Shown: positions 16,990-25,656 of the stretch, in pieces | How the letters are laid out: the number at the start of each line of letters is the position of its first letter | Numbering within the stretch: the stretch's first letter is position 1 | Source of the DNA: DRPG01 sp964655065 | GTDB lineage: Bacteria > Myxococcota_A > UBA796 > GCA-2862545 | Assembly: GCA_964655065.1 (NCBI GenBank) | Contig: CAZZLC010000025.1 | Location: forward strand, 29,816-93,815 | DNA length: 64,000 nucleotides | Reading direction: 5' to 3' | The notes under the pieces: generated by a model | Database searches by the model: none | The model's input: the letters and a program-made list of their open reading frames with translations, nothing else | Told to the model about the DNA's origin: nothing | Translations under genes and position numbers: made by a program

Positions 16990-17385
16990 ATGCGGAACGC
17001 TCTGTTCTTGGTCTCGGCCGCGGTCCTCGCGTCGGGCTGCGTCTTCGTCGACAACGGCCCGCCCGTGTTCGACTCCGTGGGAGCGCTGATCAGCCTCGGA
17101 GTGGTTCCGCGCGACGACGTGCTGCTCCTGGACGCCGAGGTATTCGACCCGGACGGGCCGGGTGACGTCCGATTCGTCTACGTCGAGGTCTTCGACGACT
17201 ACAGCGGCCAGTTCGTCGACACCTTCGACCTCTTCCCGGTGACCGGCCGCCTCTGGCAGGCCGACGTGCCGATCGTCCAGACCTTTCTCGACCCTCGATT
17301 CTACAAGGACTACTCGATCGACTTCATCGTCGAGGACTTCCGGGGCCCAGGCGAAGTCGTGACGGTGCTGCCCGACATCTTCTGA
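16990..17385 (+). CDS. Putative lipoprotein of unknown function
   Basis: The 131-residue product starts with a signal peptide and lipobox (MRNALFLVSAAVLASGC), so it is exported and lipidated. The mature part is acidic and rich in aromatic residues and Asp (DDVLLLDAEVFDPDGPGDVRF), a pattern of an Ig-like beta-sandwich. No family is recognised. GAGGAG precedes the ATG. A strong hairpin follows the stop, and the gene is divergent from the methyltransferase. Confidence 0.78.
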   Translation: MRNALFLVSAAVLASGCVFVDNGPPVFDSVGALISLGVVPRDDVLLLDAEVFDPDGPGDVRFVYVEVFDDYSGQFVDTFDLFPVTGRLWQADVPIVQTFLDPRFYKDYSIDFIVEDFRGPGEVVTVLPDIF

Positions 17386-17423
17386 TTGTTGCGAATCGCT
17401 CGCATTTCCAGTTGAAACCTTGT

Positions 17424-17460
17424 GAAACCGCTCGCGAGTCCGCGAGCGGTTTCGACGTTT
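17424..17460 (+). terminator. Hairpin after the lipoprotein gene
   Basis: A perfect 13-bp inverted repeat (17424-17436 with 17441-17453) with loop AGTC follows the lipoprotein stop by about 40 bases. A short T-run (17458-17460) comes a few bases later, so it is an imperfect intrinsic terminator. The remaining bases up to minC (17461-17604) show no gene. Confidence 0.6.
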
Positions 17461-17604
17461 GCTCCTCGGGGAAAAGCCACTCGCCTCCGCGGAGAGAGGA
17501 GCTTCCGGGTGGACTGTCTGCCGTGGGCCCGCGGAAGACCGAGGTAGGCGATCGAGGGGCGGAACGGTTCACCGCCCACTCTTTCCTTCTGCCCACGAGC
17601 GACC

Positions 17605-18510
17605 ATGTCCAGCTCCGCTGCAGTCACGCCGCCTCCCTCCCTGACCGTGTGGTTCGACGGCCCCGTGCCCGTCTTGAAGCTCCCGGAGCGCCTGGCCTTC
17701 GACCCCTTGCGTCGCTGGCTTCGCACGGTGATCCCGTCCGAGCTCGACGCGCTCGGTGGCCGCACCGCCCGGCTGGACTTCGGCACCCGCGAGCTCGTGC
17801 TGTTCGACGTCCGCCGCCTCGTACACGGTCTCGAGGAGGAGTTCGGGATCACGGTCACGGGTCTCTACCTCGCCCCCGAGAACCTGGTCCGCTTCGCCCA
17901 GCGCGAGCTGAAGCTCAAGCTCTTCGTCCACGAGTCCCCACCAGGTGCCCGCGACGAGCACGCGAGCGAGCCGGGTGACCACGCGACCGCCTTCGACCGC
18001 TGGGCGCCCCACTACGACGCCGACGCGGACACCGCGTCGCCGAGGCCCGCGCCCCCGCGAGTGATCTCCGAGCCACCTGGCGTCAAGGCGGTGGCCGTCA
18101 CCCCACCCGAGGTGCAGGAACGCCAGCTCGGGGAGCTCGGGCCGGTCGTGGCGTCGCCCCCTCATCGCGACGCGCGGCCCGCGCTCCCCGTGTTCCGCAC
18201 CCTGCGCTCCGGAGCCCAGGTCCGCTTCGACGGCCACGTCTACGTCTACGGCGACGTCAACCCTGGCGCGCAGGTCGTCGCGACCGGTCACATCACCGTG
18301 ATGGGCGCGCTCAAGGGGGTGGCCCACGCGGGGGCGCACGGCGACGAATCGGCGTTCATCCTGGCGTTCTCCATGCAGCCCACCCAGCTCCGCATCGGCC
18401 GGCACCTCGACGTCGAGCCCCCTGGGCGCGACAGCTCGGGTGCGCTGGTGGCCACGGTCGAGGGCCAGCAGATCCGCGTCCGGCCCTACCAAGGGCGCAT
18501 TCCCAACTGA
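17605..18510 (+). CDS. minC: Septum site-determining protein MinC
   Basis: MinC blocks FtsZ assembly away from midcell and works bound to MinD. The C-terminal half carries the beta-helix with YVYGDVNPGAQVVATGHITVMGALKGVAHAGAHGD split over two stretches, the hallmark of the MinC C domain that binds MinD. The N-terminal domain (about residues 10-110) is followed by a long Pro/Ala/Asp linker (about 110-190), longer than in E. coli (301 residues against 231). It heads minC-minD-minE. The ATG at 17605 has only a weak ribosome site. Confidence 0.93.
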   Translation: MSSSAAVTPPPSLTVWFDGPVPVLKLPERLAFDPLRRWLRTVIPSELDALGGRTARLDFGTRELVLFDVRRLVHGLEEEFGITVTGLYLAPENLVRFAQRELKLKLFVHESPPGARDEHASEPGDHATAFDRWAPHYDADADTASPRPAPPRVISEPPGVKAVAVTPPEVQERQLGELGPVVASPPHRDARPALPVFRTLRSGAQVRFDGHVYVYGDVNPGAQVVATGHITVMGALKGVAHAGAHGDESAFILAFSMQPTQLRIGRHLDVEPPGRDSSGALVATVEGQQIRVRPYQGRIPN

Positions 18511-18520
18511 ACCCCTCGAC

Positions 18521-18541
18521 GAGCCGCGTCTCTGGCGGCTC
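18521..18541 (+). promoter_or_regulatory. Small hairpin between minC and minD
   Basis: GAGCCGC (18521-18527) and GCGGCTC (18535-18541) form a 7-bp stem with a 7-base loop, 10 bases after the minC stop. A TTTT follows at 18551-18554, just before the minD start. It could be a weak terminator or an mRNA-processing site that raises minD over minC. No direct proof. Confidence 0.4.
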
Positions 18542-18557
18542 CCACGGAGCTTTTCAC

Positions 18558-19379
18558 ATGGCAGAGTGCATTGTCGTGACATCCGGAAAGGGGGGCGTCG
18601 GGAAGACGACCACCTCGGCCAACCTGGCCGCCGGAATCGCGCTCGCGGGCAAGACCGTCGCAGTGGTGGACGCCGACATCGGCCTGCGCAACCTCGACGT
18701 CGTCATGGGCCTCGAGAACCGCATCGTGTACGACCTCGTGCAGGTCATCGAGGGCGAGTGCCGGCTGAAGCAGGCGCTCATTCGCGACAAGCGCGTCGAC
18801 GGGCTCTTCCTGCTGCCCGCGGCCCAGACCCGTGACAAGCAGTCGATCAACCCCGCCGACATGCGGCGCGTGGTGACCGAGCTCAAGGAGTTCCACGACT
18901 ACGTGATCATCGACTGTCCCGCCGGTATCGAGCAGGGCTTCCTCAACAGCATCGCGGGGGCAGACCGCGCCCTCATCGTCACCACGCCCGAGGTGAGCGC
19001 GATTCGCGACGCGGACCGCATCATCGGGCTGGTCGAGGCCCACGAGCTGCCGGAGCCCTCGCTCATCATCAATCGCTACAAGCGCTCGATGGTCCAGCAG
19101 GGCGACATGATGAACCGCGAGGACATCCTCGAGATCCTGGCCATTCCGCTCATCGGGATCGTGCCGGACCACTCCGACATCATCGTGAGCACCAACCGCG
19201 GCATGCCGGTCGTCTTCGAGGAGAAGTCGCCGGTCGGACAGGCCTACCGGCGGATCACCGATCGGGTCATGGGGCTCGACGTGCCGATTCCGGACCTCGA
19301 CTACGGCAATGGCGTCTGGGCGACCGTCCGCCGCTGGATGGGCCGCATGGGCCTCGACGCCACCCGGGAGGCCGTCTGA
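18558..19379 (+). CDS. minD: Septum site-determining ATPase MinD
   Basis: MinD is the membrane-binding ATPase that recruits MinC and is released by MinE. The deviant Walker A KGGVGKTT is at residues 10-18, with DADIGLRNLD and YVIIDCPAGIEQG following. The C-terminus ends in an amphipathic membrane-targeting helix (VRRWMGRMGLDATREAV). The 273-residue length is typical. The stop shares its last base with the minE ATG (TGATG), so translation is coupled. Confidence 0.97.
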   Translation: MAECIVVTSGKGGVGKTTTSANLAAGIALAGKTVAVVDADIGLRNLDVVMGLENRIVYDLVQVIEGECRLKQALIRDKRVDGLFLLPAAQTRDKQSINPADMRRVVTELKEFHDYVIIDCPAGIEQGFLNSIAGADRALIVTTPEVSAIRDADRIIGLVEAHELPEPSLIINRYKRSMVQQGDMMNREDILEILAIPLIGIVPDHSDIIVSTNRGMPVVFEEKSPVGQAYRRITDRVMGLDVPIPDLDYGNGVWATVRRWMGRMGLDATREAV

Positions 19380-19669
19380 TGCTGGGGCTCATCGCCAAGC
19401 TCTCGTCCGCGATGGGCGGAGGCAGCTCGCCTGCGCGCTCGAGCAAAGAAGAGGCGAAGCAGCGCCTCAAGGTCGTGCTCATCCACGACCAGATCAACCT
19501 CACGCCCGCGCAGATGCGAGCGATGAAGGGCGAGATTCTCGAGGTCATCTCTCGGTACTGCGAGATTCTGCACGAAGAGGACATCCGATTCCAGCTCGAC
19601 CGGCTGCCACAGAGTGTCGTTCTGCACACGTCCGTGCCGGTGCGGGGGATGCCGCACCGACTGCGCTGA
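19379..19669 (+). CDS. minE: Cell division topological specificity factor MinE
   Basis: MinE (96 residues) sets off MinD ATPase activity and drives Min oscillation. The anti-MinCD helix block is EEAKQRLKVVLIHDQ, then the topological-specificity beta strand FQLDRLPQSVVLHTSVPV. The N-terminus lacks a clear amphipathic membrane helix and has a Gly/Ser linker. It overlaps minD by one base and is followed by a membrane protein gene 15 bases later. Confidence 0.93.
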   Translation: MLGLIAKLSSAMGGGSSPARSSKEEAKQRLKVVLIHDQINLTPAQMRAMKGEILEVISRYCEILHEEDIRFQLDRLPQSVVLHTSVPVRGMPHRLR

Positions 19670-19684
19670 CGATACCCTCGTCGC

Positions 19685-20764
19685 ATGACGCCCCGTCCTC
19701 CCACGAGCCCGCCCGCCACGGAAGGGCTCGTGCCCCTCGGAACCTCGCTCCTCCTGCCGCTCGCGCTCGTGCCGCCCACGCTCGCGACCGCAGGCCTCAC
19801 CTCGGTCGCGCTGGCGGTGGTGACGGGGCTGTTGGTCGGGGTGCCCGCCGCTCGTGCGCTGCGGGCTCGCCCGCCGAGCGCATCGACCCGTGCCGCGACG
19901 GCGACCCGCGCCCTCGTCGACGTTTCGGTCCTCGGCGTCCTCGCGGGCACGGGGGCCGCTCTGCTGGCCCCCCTGCCTCTGCCGCTCGGGGCGGCATGCG
20001 CCCTCGGCGGCTGGACGGGGGCAGGCTGGCTCGCCACCCGCGACGCGGCCGTGCGACGCGCCATCGGCGTGGCCGCCGCCTCGGGCGCCTCGTTGCTGGG
20101 GGTGCTCGCCCTCGCGGCCGCACCCTGGCCCGTGACCGCGCTCGACCCGAGCTGGGGGCACCTCGGTGCGGTGGCCGTGCCCGCGGTGGTCGGCGGACTG
20201 TGGCTCGGCGGCCTCGGCGGCGGGCAGTGGGCCGGTCGCGCGCGCCCGGGCACGGCGCGCGCCCCCTGGGGCACCGCGGGTGCGGCCGTCCTCGGGGTTC
20301 TCGGGCTCTCGCTGTGGAACGCGAGCGCCTACGAGCGCGCCTACGTTCTGCCGACCGCCGACCCTGCCACCGGCGTGGTGCTGTTGCTGGCCTGGCTCGC
20401 CGCGGCCAGCCACTGGCTCTCGACCCGGAGCGAGGCGAGGACGCTGCCTTGGGTGGGTGGTGGCCTCGCGTCGACGGCGTGGTTCGCGGGGCCGGCGGTC
20501 GGGGTGGTCGGCCTGCTCGCGTCAGGCGTGCTCCCGCTCCTCGTCGCGGGCAGCGTCGGGCTCTCGGCGCTCCCCTCGCGCGGCGCGGAGCGCGCGGTGG
20601 TCGCAGTCGCCGCTGCGGTCGCCGCGGTTGCCGGGGGACTCGGGTTCGCGGGCGCACGGCTCGATGGGCTCGGCGAGGCGGCTGCGCTCGGGATCACGGT
20701 CGTGGTCGCGTTCTGGTTCGTCGCGACGACCTTGGTTCGGAGACACCAGGAGGTGACCGCGTGA
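19685..20764 (+). CDS. Polytopic membrane protein of unknown function
   Basis: The 359-residue product is very rich in Ala, Gly and Leu and has about eight to ten hydrophobic segments. It shows no charged motif of a known transporter family. Codon use follows the neighbours, so it is probably real. It ends in a charged tail (FWFVATTLVRRHQEV) and overlaps the next gene by 4 bases (GTGA). Function unknown. Confidence 0.7.
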   Translation: MTPRPPTSPPATEGLVPLGTSLLLPLALVPPTLATAGLTSVALAVVTGLLVGVPAARALRARPPSASTRAATATRALVDVSVLGVLAGTGAALLAPLPLPLGAACALGGWTGAGWLATRDAAVRRAIGVAAASGASLLGVLALAAAPWPVTALDPSWGHLGAVAVPAVVGGLWLGGLGGGQWAGRARPGTARAPWGTAGAAVLGVLGLSLWNASAYERAYVLPTADPATGVVLLLAWLAAASHWLSTRSEARTLPWVGGGLASTAWFAGPAVGVVGLLASGVLPLLVAGSVGLSALPSRGAERAVVAVAAAVAAVAGGLGFAGARLDGLGEAAALGITVVVAFWFVATTLVRRHQEVTA

Positions 20765-21138
20765 TCTGGTTGCTGGCGGCCGCTCGGGCCGGAATCAGCC
20801 TCGACGCCGACCCGGTCGTGGGCAGTGAGGTCGAGATCGCGGTGACCGACGAGTTCGGCGATCCGCGGACCGGGGAGACCGTCCGCGTCCACCACGGCCC
20901 GGGTCTGGCCAGCGAGCGCGAGCTCGCGGTGGGCATCACCGATGGTCGAGGCCGCATCCGCTGGACCCCCTCGGTCCCCGGGGTGGCGGAGCTACTCGTG
21001 GGCACCGAGCCGCTGCGCGTGCGGGTGACGCCTCGGGAGCCACCGATCACCAGCGCACTGATGACCGCACTGACCGCACTGGCCGGTCTCGTAGCGGCGC
21101 TCGCGGGCTTCGTCGTCCCCTCCTGGCGGGGACGTTAG
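20761..21138 (+). CDS. Exported beta-sandwich protein with C-terminal anchor
   Basis: The 125-residue product starts with GTG in a GTGA overlap with the preceding membrane gene. A short hydrophobic lead (MIWLLAAARAGISLDA) is followed by a beta-rich stretch (SEVEIAVTDEFGDPRTGETV, then TDGRGRIRWTPSVPG) typical of an Ig-like or carboxypeptidase-regulatory fold. A hydrophobic C-terminus (ALTALAGLVAALAGFVV) may anchor it. No family is recognised; translation is coupled to the upstream gene. Confidence 0.68.
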   Translation: MIWLLAAARAGISLDADPVVGSEVEIAVTDEFGDPRTGETVRVHHGPGLASERELAVGITDGRGRIRWTPSVPGVAELLVGTEPLRVRVTPREPPITSALMTALTALAGLVAALAGFVVPSWRGR

Positions 21139-21147
21139 CCGTCGGGC

Positions 21148-22038
21148 ATGCGCATCGCCCACGCGACGGACATCCACTGGTACGCCCCACCCCGCATCGG
21201 CGAGCTCGCCTGGAAGCGGTGGCTGGGCTCCGCCAACCTCTACCTCCTCGGAAGACGCCACCACTTCGCCCGTGAGGTGCAGCAGCGACTCGTCGCCCAC
21301 ATCGAGGCGCTCGATCCCGACGTGGTGCTGATCACGGGTGATCTGACCTCCCAGGCGCTCGAAGCGGAGTTCGCCCTCGCCCGCGAGGACCTGGCTCCGC
21401 TCCTCGAGCACCGAGCCGTGTTCGTCATCCCCGGGAACCACGACGTCTACACGCGACACAGCCAGCGCAGCCGAGCCATGGAGCGGTGGTTCGGCCCGTG
21501 GATGGGGCTCGGCGAGGGCGGGCTCGGGCGGCTCGACACGGGCCATCTCACCCTTCTGGGACTGGACCCCAACCGGCCTCTGGCGCTCGGGAGCAGCGGG
21601 GTCCTGCCCGACGCCCAGCTGCGAGCGCTCGCGGACGCGCTGGCCGACCCGGCGATGGGAGGGCGGAGCATCGGGCTCGCCATCCACTACCCGCCCATCG
21701 ATCGCCGAGGCCGCCGCTACGACGGCGCTCGGCATGGCCTGCTCAATGCCGCCGAGCTGATCGACGTGCTCGACCGGGCGCCCCACCGACCCGCCTTCGT
21801 CGCCTGCGGGCACGTCCACCACGGATTCTGCGCTCCCCTCCGCCTGTCGGACGGCCACGAGGTGCTCGTGTGCAACTCGGGAACCTCCGGTCAGGCCTAC
21901 CGGCCGGAACATCGACGCGCGGCCGCCATGGCCATCTACGAGGTCTCCGGGAACCAGGTGGTCGCCACCGAACGTTTTCTCTACGACGGTACTGGATTTT
22001 CTCCCGAACCGGGGGGTTCCTGGTCCACAGGACGCTGA
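21148..22038 (+). CDS. Metallophosphoesterase (calcineurin-like)
   Basis: The 296-residue protein carries the calcineurin-type metal motifs in order: DIHW near the N-terminus, GDLTSQ, GNHDVYTR, and later GHVHHG. This is the signature of two-metal phosphodiesterases or phosphatases such as the CpdA type. DIH replaces the more common DLH in the first motif, but the aspartate and histidine are both there. The start is ATG with a modest ribosome site 10 bases after the preceding stop. Substrate cannot be told. It lies between the Min region and the AIM24 genes. Confidence 0.88.
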   Translation: MRIAHATDIHWYAPPRIGELAWKRWLGSANLYLLGRRHHFAREVQQRLVAHIEALDPDVVLITGDLTSQALEAEFALAREDLAPLLEHRAVFVIPGNHDVYTRHSQRSRAMERWFGPWMGLGEGGLGRLDTGHLTLLGLDPNRPLALGSSGVLPDAQLRALADALADPAMGGRSIGLAIHYPPIDRRGRRYDGARHGLLNAAELIDVLDRAPHRPAFVACGHVHHGFCAPLRLSDGHEVLVCNSGTSGQAYRPEHRRAAAMAIYEVSGNQVVATERFLYDGTGFSPEPGGSWSTGR

Positions 22039-22109
22039 CCGTCGATTAAGTGGCCGCAGCGCGGGCCAACCACGGCTCGCGTTCTGCGCGGCAGGCAGAC
22101 GGAGGGCGC

Positions 22110-22919
22110 GTGGCAGTGGAAGGCGAAGCGGACGTGGAGTCGGCACGAGCTGGAGCCCCCGTGCCGAACGAGGCCGGGGACGCATCTCCGGTCCCTGCTG
22201 ACGACCGACTCGGCGGACGAGCCGAGATCGCCATCGAGGGACGACCCTCGTTCGGCTGTGCGGTCATCCGGATTCCGCCGGGGGCGTCCTTCGTCGCCGA
22301 GGCAGGCGCCATGGTGGCGATGAGTCGGGACACCAAGGTCCGGGTCTCGTTCGCCGGCGCCACGGGGGGGGCCCTTCGGTGGCTCGGCGCCACGATCAGC
22401 GCCTTCTTCCGGCGCTTGCTCGCCGGGGAGAGCCTGTTCGTCAACCAGTTCACCGCGAGCGACAGCCACGCCGCCGAGGTCATCCTCGCCCCCACCATCG
22501 TCGGCGACGTGGTGCACGTGCCGCTCGACGACCGCACCCCCGTTCTCGTGCAGGCCGAGTCCTACCTCGCGAGCTCGCCCGAGGTCCGAGTCGGGGTGAG
22601 CTGGGCCGGCCTCGCGATGTACTTCGGTGGCGAGAGCGCGTTCTTCCTCCGGGCGCGGGGACCTGGCGACCTCCTGATCAATGCCTACGGCGCCATCGAG
22701 GAGATCGACGTGGACGGCGCCTACATCGTCGACACCGGCCACGTCGTCGCCTTTACGCAGGGCTTGAAGTACAGCCTGGAGGGCGTGGGCAGTCTGTTCC
22801 AGACGGTCTTCTCCGGCGAGGGGCTCGTCATCCGGTTTCGCGGTCGCGGGAAGATTTGGATGCAGACCCGCGACGTACCCATGTTCGTCGACTGGCTCGA
22901 GCCCTACCTCGAGCGCTGA
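22110..22919 (+). CDS. AIM24/TIGR00266-family protein, copy 1
   Basis: The protein has the AIM24 (TIGR00266) pattern of repeated beta strands: FVAEAGAMVAMSRDTKV, LLAGESLFVNQFTA, GGESAFFLRARGPGDLLINAYG and the final FSGEGLVIRFRGRGKIWMQTR. The family is of unknown biochemical role. The frame is open from a GTG at 22050, but a GGAGGG at 22101-22106 suits the GTG at 22110 or 22116 better, so the start was placed at 22110. The N-terminal 35 residues are low-complexity. This is the first of three adjacent paralogues, all on the plus strand and closely spaced (11 and 2 bases). Confidence 0.82.
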   Translation: MAVEGEADVESARAGAPVPNEAGDASPVPADDRLGGRAEIAIEGRPSFGCAVIRIPPGASFVAEAGAMVAMSRDTKVRVSFAGATGGALRWLGATISAFFRRLLAGESLFVNQFTASDSHAAEVILAPTIVGDVVHVPLDDRTPVLVQAESYLASSPEVRVGVSWAGLAMYFGGESAFFLRARGPGDLLINAYGAIEEIDVDGAYIVDTGHVVAFTQGLKYSLEGVGSLFQTVFSGEGLVIRFRGRGKIWMQTRDVPMFVDWLEPYLER

Positions 22920-22930
22920 CAGGAGAGTTC

Positions 22931-23641
22931 GTGCAGATCGACGTCCAACACCGGCCGGCGTACGCGCTCGCCACCGTGATGCTCGACAGCGGCGAGGCCT
23001 GCATTGCCGAGGGCGGCGCCATGGTGTCGAAGGACACCCACGTCACCATCAGCACGGCCCCCACGTCACCCGACCCGCGACCGCAGCGCTACGGCTGTCT
23101 GCCCTGGTTCTTCCGGAGCGTGGGCGACCTGTTCCGGCGGCGTGCCGCCTACCACAATCGCTTCGAAGCGACGGGCTTTCGGGGGGCGGTGACCTTCGCG
23201 CCCAAGGCGCCTGGGGACATCGTCGTCCAGTATCTCGAGGAGACGACCGGGCTCGTGGTGCAGTCGAACGCGTTCCTGTGCAGCGCCTCCACCATCGGGC
23301 TCGACAACGAGTGGGGCGGCACCGAGTCCTTCCTCCGGGGTGACGGCATGCTCATGGTCCGCGCCAACGGCGAAGGGCTGATGGCGTTCTCGAGCTTCGG
23401 CTACATCCGCGAGATCCAGGTCGACCAGGCCTGGGTGGTCGACGCAGGCCACGTCGTCGCCTTCGAGGACACGCTGTCCTTCGAGGTCCGCCGGCACCAG
23501 GGCGGTCTGCTGCAGCGCTGGTTCGGCGGCGAGGACTGGGTGGTCGAGTTCCACGGCCAGGGCCGGGTGTGGCTGCAGAGCCACAACCCGAAGGCCTACG
23601 GGCGCGTCGTCGGGCCCATGCTGCCGAAGCGGCGGAGGTAG
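22931..23641 (+). CDS. AIM24/TIGR00266-family protein, copy 2
   Basis: This 236-residue paralogue has GEACIAEGGAMVSKDTHV, GTESFLRGDGMLMVRANGEG and FGGEDWVVEFHGQGRVWLQS. It carries an insert after the first strand pair (about residues 45-75: PRPQRYGCLPWFFRSVGDLF) that the others do not have. The GTG start follows AGGAGAG at 22921-22927. Two cysteines (GCL, LCS) are visible. Function unknown; likely co-translated with the flanking copies. Confidence 0.82.
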   Translation: MQIDVQHRPAYALATVMLDSGEACIAEGGAMVSKDTHVTISTAPTSPDPRPQRYGCLPWFFRSVGDLFRRRAAYHNRFEATGFRGAVTFAPKAPGDIVVQYLEETTGLVVQSNAFLCSASTIGLDNEWGGTESFLRGDGMLMVRANGEGLMAFSSFGYIREIQVDQAWVVDAGHVVAFEDTLSFEVRRHQGGLLQRWFGGEDWVVEFHGQGRVWLQSHNPKAYGRVVGPMLPKRRR

Positions 23642-23643
23642 GC

Positions 23644-24378
23644 GTGAAGTACGAGATTCGCAACCGGCCGAACTATGCATCGCTACACGTCCACCTCAAG
23701 CCCGGCGACGCGGTGGTCACCGAGGCGGGCGCCATGATGGGCATGAGCTCCGGCATCCTGCTCGACACGAGCCTCACGGGCGGGCCCTGGGGAGCTCTGC
23801 AGCGCTGGCTGTCTGGTGAGTCGCTGTTCCTCAACACCTACACCGCGACGCGTCCGGGGCAGCGCATCGACATCGCGCCCGCCCAGCCCGGCGACCTCGT
23901 GCAGGTTCCGCTGCAGGGCAACGCGCTCGTCGTGCAGCGTGGCGCCTATGTTGCGTGCACCCCCGGCATCTCGATCGACGCCAAGTGGGGCGGCTGGAAG
24001 GGCCTCATCGGGGGCGAAGGGCTCGTGATGCTGCGCTGCCAGGGCGCCGGAGACCTGTTCCTGTCCAGCTACGGCGCGATCCAGGAGGTGACGGTGACGG
24101 GGACGGTGATCGTCGACACGTCCCACGTCGTGGCGTTCGACGAGTCACTGTCGTGGTTTCCAAAGCCTGTGGGCAACCTGAACTCGCTGCTCCGGTCGGG
24201 CGAAGGCGTCGTCATGCAGTTCACGGGCAACGGCCGCGTGTGGATCCAGACCCGATGTGCCCCGGGGCTCGCGGAGTTCCTGCACCCGTACCGTCGGCGC
24301 AAGGCGTGGTGGAAGCGCGTGCTGGGCCGTTTCAACCCGCTGAACTGGATCCGTTTCGGTCCCCGCACGGTCGGATGA
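23644..24378 (+). CDS. AIM24/TIGR00266-family protein, copy 3
   Basis: This is the most canonical of the three copies (244 residues): VVTEAGAMMGMSSGILLDTS, LSGESLFLNTYTATRPGQ, GGEGLVMLRCQGAGDLFLSS, VIVDTSHVVAFDESLSWF and FTGNGRVWIQTR. The C-terminus adds a basic tail (RRRKAWWKRVLGRFNPLNW). The GTG start lies 2 bases after the previous stop, and its GGAGG ribosome site lies within the end of copy 2. The tail is absent from the other copies. Confidence 0.88.
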   Translation: MKYEIRNRPNYASLHVHLKPGDAVVTEAGAMMGMSSGILLDTSLTGGPWGALQRWLSGESLFLNTYTATRPGQRIDIAPAQPGDLVQVPLQGNALVVQRGAYVACTPGISIDAKWGGWKGLIGGEGLVMLRCQGAGDLFLSSYGAIQEVTVTGTVIVDTSHVVAFDESLSWFPKPVGNLNSLLRSGEGVVMQFTGNGRVWIQTRCAPGLAEFLHPYRRRKAWWKRVLGRFNPLNWIRFGPRTVG

Positions 24379-24393
24379 GCTAATCTGGGGGTG

Positions 24394-25656
24394 ATGTCAC
24401 CGATCGTGCTGATCGCGACGGTTCCTCCGTTGCTTCGCGGCCCCATCGGAAGACCCGTGCTCTCCGGGCCCGAGCAGACCCAGGACATCCAGGGCTTCCG
24501 CGTTCACTACACCGACGAGGGGCCCGACGCGGTCGATGATCCCCGGTACCTCGCCGAGGTCGTCCGTGGTCTGTCCGAGGGTCGGGAGACCTTCGAAGCC
24601 GAGGGCTGGCCTGCGCCGCTCCCCGACGATGGCGAGGGCGGCAGCGACGCCATCGACGTGTACATCGTCGACGTCGACCGCAACGGCTACGCCAACCCCA
24701 TCGACCGTGGTGACGACGCGAGCTGCTACATCCGCATCGATCCCCGGATTCCGATGGCCGGTGGGGCGGTGGCGTCGGTCGCGCGTCACGAGCTGCATCA
24801 CTGCATCCAGTTCCGCTACCGCACCGACCTCCCATCGTGGATCTACGAGTCGGCCGCGACCTACGAGCAGTACAGCCACGCTGGCGACGACCCCGCCCTC
24901 GAGCTCGCGGTCGGCACGCTGTGGATCTCGCGGCTCACCCGCCCGGAGCAGCGACTGGGCGACGACCGGGACCCCTACGCGACCTTCCTGTGGTCGAAGT
25001 TCTGGGCCGAGCACACGGGCTACGATCCCTCGCGCCTCGTCGACCTCTGGGAGGCCCTGCGGACCGGGCCGTGGCCCGAGGCGATGGACCGTGCCGCCGC
25101 CGAAGCATTCGGCGAGTCACTCGACGATGTCTTCGTGCAGTACGCGCTCCACAACCGGTTCGCCTGTGCGAACGACGACGGGCAGCACTACCTCGACGAC
25201 CCGCTCCCGTGCGTCGCGGACATCGGGGTGCCCACCGAGGCGTTCGAGGACGGCCTCGCTGTCGTGCACGAAGAGCGGAGATTCACCGCCGCCTACTTCG
25301 ACGTCGCGCCCGCCGAGACAGCCGAGTCGCTCGGCATCGCGTGCTCGGGACAAGACGGCCTCCGAACCGCCCTCGTCACCGTCGACGACGCTGGCCAGCG
25401 AGTCGCCACGGCGACCGCGGATCCGTGGACCGGCGCGCAGTGGGTGACCCGCCAGGCTGGCGAAGGGGCTCGGCTCGTCGTCGCGGGCACCGACGCCCCC
25501 CTCGACGCCCACTGCTCCATCGTCGAGCCGCGAGCCGCGCCGAACGGCTGCTCGACCGCGCCGCGCGGAGCCCTCTGGCTCGGCCTCGCCGGCCTCGCCG
25601 CGATGCGACGGCGTCGTGATCCGTTCCTCGTCCGGAGAACCTCGTGCGAATCCTGA
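24394..25656 (+). CDS. MXAN_6640-like putative metalloprotease with MYXO-CTERM-like tail
   Basis: The 420-residue product has HELHH (an HExxH zinc motif) within ARHELHHCIQFRYR near residue 130, followed about 20 residues on by WIYESAATYEQ, where a third ligand Glu is expected. This matches a family of secreted myxobacterial metalloproteases. The C-terminus ends in NGCSTAPRGALWLGLAG and a run of arginines, the Cys/hydrophobic/Arg pattern of MYXO-CTERM sorting signals. The N-terminal signal is weak. The start is ambiguous (GTG 24391 or ATG 24394). The last codons overlap the next gene by 13 bases. Confidence 0.8.
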   Translation: MSPIVLIATVPPLLRGPIGRPVLSGPEQTQDIQGFRVHYTDEGPDAVDDPRYLAEVVRGLSEGRETFEAEGWPAPLPDDGEGGSDAIDVYIVDVDRNGYANPIDRGDDASCYIRIDPRIPMAGGAVASVARHELHHCIQFRYRTDLPSWIYESAATYEQYSHAGDDPALELAVGTLWISRLTRPEQRLGDDRDPYATFLWSKFWAEHTGYDPSRLVDLWEALRTGPWPEAMDRAAAEAFGESLDDVFVQYALHNRFACANDDGQHYLDDPLPCVADIGVPTEAFEDGLAVVHEERRFTAAYFDVAPAETAESLGIACSGQDGLRTALVTVDDAGQRVATATADPWTGAQWVTRQAGEGARLVVAGTDAPLDAHCSIVEPRAAPNGCSTAPRGALWLGLAGLAAMRRRRDPFLVRRTSCES

